Source of the DNA: Hofstenia miamia
Lineage: Eukaryota; Xenacoelomorpha; Acoela; Hofsteniidae
Assembly (NCBI GenBank): GCA_900660155.1
Contig: CABFPE010000211.1
Coordinates: 188,897-252,896 of the forward strand
DNA length: 64,000 nucleotides
Direction of reading: 5' to 3'
This document shows, piece by piece, positions 49,974 through 60,423 of this stretch; position 1 is the first letter of the stretch; each line of letters begins with the position of its first letter. Under the pieces are notes generated by a model, which saw nothing but the letters and a program-made list of their open reading frames with translations, had not been told where the DNA came from and did no database searches. Position numbers and translations under genes: made by a program.

Positions 49974-50973
49974 NNNNNNNNNNNNNNNNNNNNNNNNNNN
50001 NNNNNNNNNNNNNNNNNNNNNNNNNNNNNNNNNNNNNNNNNNNNNNNNNNNNNNNNNNNNNNNNNNNNNNNNNNNNNNNNNNNNNNNNNNNNNNNNNNNN
50101 NNNNNNNNNNNNNNNNNNNNNNNNNNNNNNNNNNNNNNNNNNNNNNNNNNNNNNNNNNNNNNNNNNNNNNNNNNNNNNNNNNNNNNNNNNNNNNNNNNNN
50201 NNNNNNNNNNNNNNNNNNNNNNNNNNNNNNNNNNNNNNNNNNNNNNNNNNNNNNNNNNNNNNNNNNNNNNNNNNNNNNNNNNNNNNNNNNNNNNNNNNNN
50301 NNNNNNNNNNNNNNNNNNNNNNNNNNNNNNNNNNNNNNNNNNNNNNNNNNNNNNNNNNNNNNNNNNNNNNNNNNNNNNNNNNNNNNNNNNNNNNNNNNNN
50401 NNNNNNNNNNNNNNNNNNNNNNNNNNNNNNNNNNNNNNNNNNNNNNNNNNNNNNNNNNNNNNNNNNNNNNNNNNNNNNNNNNNNNNNNNNNNNNNNNNNN
50501 NNNNNNNNNNNNNNNNNNNNNNNNNNNNNNNNNNNNNNNNNNNNNNNNNNNNNNNNNNNNNNNNNNNNNNNNNNNNNNNNNNNNNNNNNNNNNNNNNNNN
50601 NNNNNNNNNNNNNNNNNNNNNNNNNNNNNNNNNNNNNNNNNNNNNNNNNNNNNNNNNNNNNNNNNNNNNNNNNNNNNNNNNNNNNNNNNNNNNNNNNNNN
50701 NNNNNNNNNNNNNNNNNNNNNNNNNNNNNNNNNNNNNNNNNNNNNNNNNNNNNNNNNNNNNNNNNNNNNNNNNNNNNNNNNNNNNNNNNNNNNNNNNNNN
50801 NNNNNNNNNNNNNNNNNNNNNNNNNNNNNNNNNNNNNNNNNNNNNNNNNNNNNNNNNNNNNNNNNNNNNNNNNNNNNNNNNNNNNNNNNNNNNNNNNNNN
50901 NNNNNNNNNNNNNNNNNNNNNNNNNNNNNNNNNNNNNNNNNNNNNNNNNNNNNNNNNNNNNNNNNNNNNNNNN
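49974..50973. other. Assembly gap, exactly 1000 N
   Basis: A round-number placeholder, so the true distance is unknown. The frames running through it are meaningless. Confidence 0.99.
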
Positions 50974-51410
50974 TTATGCATAAGGAAATAATAAATCTCT
51001 CGTTAGTAGTTCAACACGTACATGCACTTATAAGATCTAACACTGTGATGATACCATGCTGTTGGCTAGCACGAATATCTGGCAATTACAGATTATTTAA
51101 TAGTTAGCTGAGAGATAACAATGAAAATGAGAAGTAGGTTGTTTTTTTCGAATTGAGATAGAAATTAAACAAGTGAGACAGATAGGGTAGCACCAGTCAA
51201 TAGGTTAAGCACTTTACTTCTGGAAGCTCCGCTTCGGCTGGAAGCCATAGGAATTGGTCATCTTGGTTCTTACCTAAAAGTAGTTCTGTTACTTGGATGA
51301 ATTACCAATGGTACATCTGTAAACGTTGTAAACTCTAATCTAAACTGTCTCTTGGAATCGTGGCTGTACTGAACACTAATTAAACCTTCTGCAGAGTCAA
51401 TCGAGTTTCT
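50974..51410. other. CpG-containing block after the gap
   Basis: These roughly 440 bases contain about ten CpGs (cacgta, ttcgaa, ctccgcttcgg and others), in sharp contrast to the CpG-free DNA on both sides. It does not read as polymerase. It may be a later insertion, partly lost in the gap. No family was identified. Confidence 0.45.
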
Positions 51411-53199
51411 AGCTAAGTCTTACCAGCCACTGATTCTACAATAAGTGGACTCTTTTTCAGTGTCATTGCCCTCTACCATGGGGTTGTTGGCCTTAAAATA
51501 GCATTCTGCATACACCCAAGACATGCCTTCTCAAATTCCAGCCTCAATGAATTCCAGTTGGTCAACACTTGAGAGATAATCCAGTGAAACATCTGTGTGG
51601 TTTAACATTGCATTCCAACTGAAGTTGGATATTGTAAAAAAATGATCTTGGTCAATGTTATTTGTTGACATGCATTCCAATCAAAATTCACAAAGTACAT
51701 CTAACAAGATTAATGTGTCTGCAAGAAAGTAATTATCATGAAAGTCCTAAAAAATGCTGCAAGCTCTATTGACCCAAGTGCTGCTCTGCTCATGTTCAAA
51801 CTCCTCCTGCATTAGTGGTATTTTTCTGGTTAATCTATTATGACAATAGTGCAATTCTGGCAGCCTCATTTTATTAAATTTATCCAATGTGTCAAACCAT
51901 TCATATGGGAATTGACCCTTACCTGTGATAAATGCTGATGCCCATGCCTGCTCTTAAAAATTGATACTTGTCTACTCCAATAATTTTAGCCAGATTTGAT
52001 AGGCTGTCATTCATAAAGCTGAAAGAATCCAAAAATTGAAGCACCTCATTTATTGTTTTTGTGACATTATTTTTATAACTGTAGGTTGAGACTGGCACCA
52101 TCAAACTGATTGATAGGAAATTCTCTCAGGTGCATAGAATGCATGAAAGCTTTTCATTTGCTTTGAGTTTAAGAGAGTTTATCAGCAGATGCATATCATA
52201 TTTGCTAGAATTGTGTGCAAAAACTGGTGTGTATTTTGGTGTGTGATATGGTTTATTACAATTGTTGTGGGCAACACCACATATTTTGCCACTATAATGG
52301 CATGGATCAATCCCCCTTTCATCTGTTTCTTCAAATGGCTTTGTGCAGAAAACACAATGAGTAGCATTTGCCAACATATTGTAGCATTGGTGAGGTGTTA
52401 TTACCAAAGCACAATGTCTCTGCTTTGCCTTGAAGGATTGGTGTGGAAGAGTTCTCAAATAATCCCAACCTTACTCCATACACTCCTCACCTGAAAAAAT
52501 CTTAGAGGAAAGCAGTTTCAGTATTTGTGGCACTGCAGATACTGTTGGGGTTTGTTGCAAATCCTAAAGAGTATAGTTGACTGAGGGATCTGGTGTGGCA
52601 CTGTGTATTTTTTGTGAAATGGCTTCAATATCTAATGCAGCAATAATTGGCACAAAGTTCTTTGCTCTGTATACTTTGAATGAAATTTTCTCATTGAGAT
52701 CAGGGAATGTAATTGTTGGATTGCTATTGCCATTGCACTTCTTTTAGTGTTTCTCCAAATTTTCACCAGTTCTAAAGCCAGAAAGACATTTAGTGCAGAA
52801 GAAGTCATGATTTTTAGTTTTAAAATAGTGTAGGCAAACATTCATTTTGTTAATTGCCACATAATGACGTTTTTCATCTTCTTCTAGTAACAGGAGGTTT
52901 GCTTTTTGTTGATGAGAACTGAGAGATATGTATGTGGGCACCAAAGATTTTTCATTGAGGCTGTACACATTTACTGAAATCTTATTAAAATCCTCAAACT
53001 TGCAGATGTCATTGATTGACATTGGGAAGAGCTGCACTATCATTGCCATTCCCAGACTGTTGGGAGTTAGGATTGTAAGTATTGGTGGCCATCACTGAAG
53101 AGTATTTTTCAGTGAGGTTCATTAGAAGATCCCTGAGTGTACATTTTCTAAATGAGAGAGAGAAATAATATCCATGAGAATCAAAATGAAATGAAAATT

Positions 53200-56100
53200 G
53201 TATCACTCCTGCCTCATACTTAAAGAATTATTCCCTGCCCAAACAATTAAAATGAAATTCTATTGGATGTTGATTGAGTAAATTTTCCCAGAAAATTTCC
53301 ATATATTGAAGTTTGAAAAAATTATTGACAGAAATGGGTTGACACAAAACTCTGAGTCACAAACACATGATATCTCAGTGTTTAAAAAGTAAACAATGTT
53401 CATTACAAAATGTAAAATGGAGATATCATATAAAATAAATAAACAAAGAACCTCATTGCCCAACAGGACTTTATTTTAAGACATAGACCCTTTTTTATAG
53501 TTGAAAAAGAGTATTCAGTGTATAATAGTTAAAAGAATTCCCTCACATACTAAAACAGTGACTGAATATTTATTGACACATGAAATTTACATAACAGCAA
53601 TAATGACTATTTCAATGTTTAGCAGAAAAATATTTGTACAAAAAAGGGAATTGTAAGCTTTTGCAATAGTATTAAAGCATTCATGAGATGCCCAATAAAG
53701 AACATTATCTTTGTTGGATGAAATTTATGACATTGTTGTAGCTCTATAAACAGTAATGCTTTTTGAGAAAAAATTAATATCATGCATACAGGGTCCCACA
53801 AAAAGTAAAAATTTTTGCCATTAATTGTCCATTTTTACCAACATTGCTATTTAAATAATCATAAATCATAATATAATGAAATTTCAAAAGTGAACCACAC
53901 TTGTTTAAATGCTGTTAATTACAGAAGGACTAATGAACATTGACAGAGAGTACATGAACACAAAAGAATACATTTACTTGGTTTTATCAAATAAATATTT
54001 GTATGCTTTTCCAAATTATGTTAAACACTCTGGAAATAGCTATTGTTATAAAAATAAATAAAACAATGTTTTTTAAATAGTGGCATATATTCACAATTGT
54101 TTAATATATTATATAATATGAACAGCAAATGTCTAAGAATTCAAATAAAATTAAAATGTATTCATTTTTGTAAATGTGTGCTTGACCTTAAAAAAGTTTT
54201 TAAATTATGATTATTTGAAAATTCAAATCAGTGTTGAAATACACTGACAATTAAAATCAAATGAAGTTTTTGTCAATGAGAAAACATAAGTCAGTGCAAT
54301 GTGGATATAGTGATAGCAGTAACAATACACATTTCTTGCATTCATGTAGATTTATTATCACATGTCAAAGCATTTCTAGTAGTTAGGCTGCCTTATTTTA
54401 TAATTCCACTTGAGGAAAGCACTAAAATTTAATGTGCTATTTAAAAAAGAAATCAATCAAGTTGTATAAATGAATTAATGCCACATCATAGAATCAGTTT
54501 GCACAAATGCAAGAAAAAATTGTTTTAGTATTTACACAATTAGAAATATAATTTACACCAGCAATCTGGAAAAGAACTAGGGTATATAATTAGCTTGTCT
54601 GCAATGTGCAAATAAAATTATCTAAGCATTACACAGTACTTGAAAAAATGCACTATGAAATAAATGTTGAGGTGGTAGTATATTTACAATCACAATGACA
54701 CTAAACTAACATGTAGCAATCAAATGATTTCAAAAAATATTAAACTTTAAGAACATTTACAGAAAAAGCATTCTTGAAGAAAACAGTGACATTTAAGACT
54801 TTTCAAAGAAATATGAAAGAAAAATGCTTTTAAGATATTTAAGGACAGGTGTTTATGAACATTTCAGAAATATTATAAAAAAACTTTGAATTAACAAATA
54901 TTAATCACTCTATAATTTAAAGAATCAAAATTCTTGTACAAGTTTAATATTTAAACAGTGAAAAGACATTGAAATTTTACAATCACTCATGAATATACTT
55001 TATGTAATTGATTGAATTTGTAATCATTCTATAAAATATATAATAAAAAACATTACTACAACCATTTCTCAGTTAAATAAATTTTAAAAAGCAAAGGACA
55101 TTCCCTATCATAAAGTTTAACAAACAGATTGAATTAGAACTATGTCAATGTAATTATAATAGCCAGTTTTATAAGAATGATTGTGATTAAATACTAACAA
55201 ATTTTCTTATAAAACATTCTTAACAATTTCCAAATGTGAAATATTATTATGAGGAGTGATATACATGTCTAATTATAATAAGAATGCATTAATATAGATA
55301 ATTGCTTACTGTAGTTAAAAGCAAATTTCAATAGTGAATTCAAGCAAATAATAAGAACAAAGGAATATCAGCCAATCAAATTTGAAGTTAACAAGGTTGG
55401 TCAATGCATTATCTTATGTCTGTCAAAAATTATCTCACAACAGTCATAAATGTTTGAAATTAGCTTAATTGGGATTTTTATTTAAGAGACACCTAGTTAA
55501 ATATTAGTAATATGAGATAAGCATTGAAATAACATCTCAGTTCCTCCCTAAATTTTTCAAAAGATTAATTTCAGTCAATTACTTTAAATATGATGTACAT
55601 GAAATAGTGATAAGAGAACATTTCAAAGCATTCAAAAAATTACATTACATGATATAAGTGTTTATTATTACTGCAATAAATAATTCAACAACATAATGTT
55701 ACAATAACAAGTATTTATGACAGCAATAAAAAATCATAGAGTGAAATATTTTATTCCTGAAAATTGAAAGTCCACTCCCAGTGATATATTTATTAGGTAC
55801 ATGCAACTGCTTAAAATTTGGTTGACACTAATCAGCAAAACTAGGAAATGATTTTGTAAATAGTCAATCTCTACACTTTTTTAATGCAATTTTGTTGATT
55901 GAGATAAACAATGCTTCTTTATCAATAGAATAGAAAACAAATTTTTGTGAGAGACATTTTTATGTAATGTGAACATGAATTTATTTTTACAGCATATCTC
56001 TGCTAATAAATCTTAACAATCCATTGTCACTATAGAGAACATAATAATACTACTGGTTATAGCACATTGATTAGCATCATAAAAATTTCAATTAGTATAA

Positions 56101-56264
56101 ATTTAAGTAAAAATGCATTATAAATTTTACTAGCAATAGCAAAAAACATGAATATGCATTATGAAAAAGTACATTACAAATTTTATACAACTTGAATGCA
56201 ATTAAACTTCACATGATATTTTATTGAAAGGTTATTATCATATTTAAACAGCATTCATTTAAAT
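53200..56264. other. Gene-free, CpG-free interior of the inverted-repeat element
   Basis: About 3 kb of AT-rich sequence with no open frame of note on either strand and no CpG seen between about 52870 and 56694. If this was once a Polinton, the missing genes would be expected here; only decayed sequence is visible. Confidence 0.55.
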
Positions 56265-56565
56265 GCTTTTCATTTCTAGTTTACCCTTTTCAGGAGACAG
56301 TTGGTCTCAAATATTCATTATATTGTATTTTACCCTATTTAGGTAATGTTGCTATGGCAGCCTTAATTTGGAAAGAAATTGAAATGTAAACTGAACATTG
56401 CAAACCTCTGCTTCCAACCCAGGCATAATTTTTATTTTATTATTAACTTACTATGTGTTTAGGTCTGTGTAAACAATAGACCTCCTGGGGAAAGCCAGCC
56501 ACATTAAATAAATGGCTTAACCCATTTCTGATGGCCACCTCCTGCTTGATTGTGGAAGTGCCATC
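56265..56565 (-). repeat. Right arm of long inverted repeat
   Basis: Inverted match of 47101-47410; the core block is 56422-56565. The outer edge (near ccatca) abuts DNA that soon reads as a minus-strand LINE. Confidence 0.8.
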
Positions 56566-56639
56566 ACAAATCTGGGTGAATGATCAATGTTGCCTTAAAT
56601 TCAAGAGTATAGTGAAAAGATTTACTTTTATAAAGTAAT

Positions 56640-58330
56640 TTGATCAGCATGTGAGAAGCATTGAGAAAAATATTAGAAGAAAATGACTGAAGAACGGAAA
56701 TTTATCAAGTTCAATTGATTCTGATAATTTAAATGATATGTGTGTGAGATGTTTCTGAAAGTAGGGTTTACCAGAGGGGTGAACAGAAAGGCACTGAAAG
56801 AGCCTGAGTTTGTTGTGAATATAAACAGAATGGGAAGAATAAAAGAAAGGCAGATTTTGACAACCCCATTTTTGGCATGGACTGCTATGAGAGATAAGGG
56901 TGTAAATAGCTTGAAGCAAACCATGAGAAGTGAAAACAAATAAAGGATCAAGAAATAATGATGAATTGATGAAATGATTGAAACAGATATAATCACCTAG
57001 TGAATAAGGAAAACTTGTGTGGGGTTGGCTACCAGAGGAATAAGTAAAGAGTGTATGTCAATGATCAGTAGAGAATGGGGAAGGGTTAATAGAGGAGAAT
57101 GATACATTAGATAAGTTGGAAAATACAAGATCCAGAGTATTACCAGATGTGTGAGTTGAAAATGTCACAAACAGATAAATATTGAGATTGGAAAAAATTC
57201 AATGATTTGTAATTCTATTGGCTCAAAGGAAAATAGAGCATAACAATCAGCATTTGAAAGATCAAAATCACTGGTGATAAATATTGATAAATCAGAAATT
57301 CTACTGCTGGAATTATAAGAATGAAAGGCAACAAGAACTGAAACAATAGTCACTGAAAGAGTAAAGAAATTGATATGATATTTGCTCAGAGAGGGAGGGC
57401 TGTACAAGCAAATGATAGGAAAGCTAGAATTGATGGATGAAAGAATGATGTTACAGCAAAATTCACAGGTGGGACAAAATTTAGACTACAAGTACAATTT
57501 AAGGCTATTAAAGTGCCTCCATGACATTGAGTTTGGAGAAAGAAATATTGATGAATTAGGGAAAAAGTCATTGAGCCAAACTTCAGTAAGACAGATGATA
57601 GAAGTTGGATAGTTTAAAGAGCTAATAAAGACTGAGAGGTCTATGGAACAAGAAGTATTTCTAAGACTGGGACAGTTATCAGATTGTAGATGGAGTGTTG
57701 ATTGAGATAGTCAATTGGAAGAATTAATAACAGAGGAAGAAGGAAACTTAATTTTGAGATCATAGTAAGGAACACCAGAATTAAGTAGTTCACAACAGAC
57801 ATGTAGAATATTTGAATCAATCAGAAGATCAGAGGGAGAGAGATTACGAGAAATGAAGACAGTGGAAGAGAAACATTTAAGCTTTGATGAACAACTAATA
57901 ACGCGGCAATAATACCATTGAGAATTTAGGTGAACAAATAACAGTCTGATTTTGATTTGTAGAAACACGACTACGACGGTAAATATCTTGAATAATGAAA
58001 GCTGCAACACTCATATAATTTAATATTTTAATGATCATGTCATGATCATTTTGAAGACATATCAGTGGTTGAGTGTGAAGGTGCTTCAGGTATTCCACGA
58101 ATTCGGATACCAAGAGGAATATTGTGGCGATTTTTTTACAGAAATCTTTTCTCCAAAATCCCAGTGTCAATATAATTTTTCTTTTAGATTCACAAGTAAC
58201 TTCTGATTTTGCTTCAACATTTCTTGGATTGAGTATTCAAGATTATTCAGAGTTTTGTTTTGAGATGCAAGCTCATTTTCAAAGGATGTGAATTTTACTG
58301 TCAAGTCTTTGGAGAGCTTAATATAACCGA
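56640..58330 (-). mobile_element. LINE 5' half (ORF1 coiled coil and endonuclease), decayed
   Basis: Minus strand, right to left. A coiled-coil ORF1-like stretch is at about 58.19-58.32 kb (FTSFENELASQNKTLNNLEY). The endonuclease start follows (SIICLTEVWLNDFFPNSS, about 57.54-57.61 kb), then GGTLIALN, ISDLSIFITSDFDLSN (for GDFN), and the endonuclease end HTSGNTLDLVFSNLS with STDH (about 57.06-57.16 kb). No reverse transcriptase was read; the element stops near the right inverted-repeat arm. CpG is nearly absent up to about 57845. It is a different LINE lineage from the one at 60.4 kb. Confidence 0.7.
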
Positions 58331-59029
58331 AAAAATACTATTAAATTTTTGGCAGATTTGGCCAAAGTTTTGCATAAAGAATTGGTGAAGTACAGTAAGA
58401 AGGCCTTAGATTCAGTTTTTATTAAAAATCACAAAAGAGGATAAGAATTCTCTGTAATGTGCATTAAAATCTTGTTCAAAACATTGCATTCCCAATATGA
58501 ATGGAAAAAATTTTGTCTTACACAGACTTTTCAGACAAGCTATGCATTTGGAAAATCACTACTTCTACTTACCAAAATATCTGAAAGAATTTGCGAATAG
58601 CTGCTAATGTTGTAAATGACAATTAAAAATGAGGAAAAAATACGATATTTTATTTATATACGGTTATATAATGGATGTTAGCAGAGTGAAACAATTAATT
58701 CAGAAAGCCTTAAATATAATTGTGAACATTAAGTGAATCATCAGTAATTACTAGCTGAGAAAGAACGAAGATTCAATGTGTCACCAAATTTAAGACCCAT
58801 ATTTTATGCACTAGGATCACTTGCAATGTCAAAAATATCATCTTTGAAAGTGCTCAGGTAATAAAATTTTTCATACTCGCTTACCTGTTCTTTTTATAGC
58901 ACTAAGATATAGGGCCTACATTGTTAATTTTTGAGGTGCTACATGATCAGGTCTTTAACCATTGCAAAAACACTTTCTTAATTACAGTAAATAAATTACC
59001 GTGTGGTGGGAATTCATGAAAGTGTAAGC
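58331..59029. other. No gene recognised
   Basis: AT-rich; nothing readable on either strand. Confidence 0.35.
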
Positions 59030-59270
59030 TATTTTATTTTTTATTACCATATAGTCCTATCACCAACGCATATATCAAAATTTCCCTTTATAAAACAATG
59101 ATTCTATCCATTATGATATATGCTTCTCCTGCATGGTTCCCATCATTTTCCGATATCTCAAGTCTTGAAAATTTTCAGGAAAGATGTAGTCAATGGATAT
59201 CTAATATTTCTGATTATATACATGTAAAAAGTTTGTTTTCTGCTACTGTAGTACTTGTCTTTCTTCTTTA
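59030..59270 (+). mobile_element. LINE thumb fragment
   Basis: The plus strand reads ISLYKTMILSIMIYASPAW followed by LENFQERCSQWISNISDY, the standard pattern after the reverse transcriptase palm (LYKTLILPILEYASPVW..LE.IQ). About 80 codons only; no start, no palm. Confidence 0.7.
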
Positions 59271-59299
59271 ATTTTTAATAATTTTGTTATTCAGTTTTA

Positions 59300-59545
59300 A
59301 ATAAAATCATTTTACACTTCAAAATACTTTATTTAAAAGTAGTTCTATAATCTAAAAACTAAAATAGTTGTTTTCAAATGAAACGTTCAAAACTTGCAGC
59401 AGAATAGTTAAGTAACATGAAAAGTTTCCGAATATTCTTTTCTGGTGTCACTAAAGCCAAAAAAGTAGTTTTGGATGTCTTTTTTGACATTACATTTTCT
59501 CTAAATTTGTATGGTAAGCAATTAAAGATTTCTGATGCTCATATA
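59300..59545 (-). mobile_element. 3' end of a LINE, truncated copy
   Basis: About 240 bases match the 3' end of the LINE at 60424-60650 in the same orientation (shared agcagaatagttaag, tttctctaaatt). It is a 5'-truncated or rearranged sister copy. Confidence 0.75.
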
Positions 59546-60000
59546 AGAAAAGAATTATAAGCATTGGTGTTTTTAATTTGCTTCAATTTAATGTACTTTT
59601 TTGGCTTGAGTTGTACTTAAGTTTATAATTGATTCTATTAGGAAAAGCAACACTTTTACTAGAGGTTACCAAAATATAGTATAAATATGTTAAGTACAAT
59701 ACATATTTGGTTGGTTTTAGGATGCGAAATTGTTTATAAAAGTGGCTAACATGTGAGAACTTAGCTACATTGGCAATAAGTCAAATTGCCCAGTCAGACA
59801 TTGTGTCAATTTTCTTTCATTTCAGAGTATCTAAATAGTGTTAGAAAGGTGCCATAAGTGATAATACTGTATAGATTGGTTCTACAAATTTTATTAAAAT
59901 TAGATTTGGTATACAGTTCCTCAACAAAGTTAAAGTTGAATTGAAAACAGCTAGTTTTCCATTGTTAGTATTGAGGAATTCTGAAAAGTCAAGGTTTTTT

Positions 60001-60017
60001 ACTACTACTACTACTAT

Positions 60018-60052
<35 letters not shown>
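60001..60052. repeat. (TAC)n microsatellite
   Basis: About 17 units of act/tac with one interruption. A second short (TAC/CATA) run lies at 60396-60426, next to the 3' end of the following LINE. Confidence 0.95.
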
Positions 60053-60423
60053 AAAAAAATTCTTTCTAATGAATACCATCCATTACGATCTTGCATTATT
60101 GAAAACACCAATTACCTTACAAGAAATAGAATACACAATTTTAAGATCCCTAAAGACAACTTAGCAGCTTTTCGAACTTGTTTTATAAATCGCTTCTTGT
60201 TTAATTAGTATGATAAATTATCATTGAAAATTAACTTTTAATATATTAATCTCTATTAGTTTGCAAATAATTTACTGCGGAATTTAATGAAAATTAAAGA
60301 AAATTGTTGCAGTTAAAATTACGTTTCAAATGGTATGCAATCAAATATAATGAATGATATTGGATTCTACCACAAAGGCTATCACAATGAAAATACATAC
60401 ATGCATACATACATACTACTACT

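Larger units (their letters stand above)
47600..53100 (-). mobile_element. polB region of the Polinton-lineage element (fossil)
   Basis: Order on the minus strand from right to left: a C-type finger region (FFCTKCLSGF, near 52.75-52.80 kb), then CHYSGKICGVAHNNCN with PVFAHNSSKYDMHLL (about 52.18-52.32 kb), the pattern of protein-primed polB exonuclease domains. Further left are WNAMLNHTDVSLDYL (about 51.6 kb), LDMNFLYGGSMN (about 49.95 kb), FEKNFYKLMSNAVFGKTMG (about 49.45 kb), the palm motif YSDTDSL (about 49.18 kb) and a C-terminal DLKSKMYSV block (about 48.0 kb). Extra sequence near 48.05-49.05 kb and 50.97-51.45 kb does not read as polymerase. Confidence 0.85.
47101..56565 (-). mobile_element. 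Polinton-lineage polB element between long inverted repeats (fossil)
   Basis: A protein-primed-type DNA polymerase B, as carried by Polintons/Mavericks, reads on the minus strand inside a pair of long imperfect inverted repeats: 47101-47410, with 56265-56565 inverted. The outer edges are 9.5 kb apart. No capsid, protease, packaging ATPase or integrase was recognised inside, so it is either a heavily reduced Polinton or another polB element with terminal inverted repeats. It is broken with many breaks (over ten) and carries foreign-looking sequence and a 1-kb gap. Near-total CpG loss suggests an old, once-methylated copy. Confidence 0.7.

Noticed and set aside
49781-50991. Open frames of 350-400 codons
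   Set aside because: They run through the 1000-N gap and have no real sequence content.
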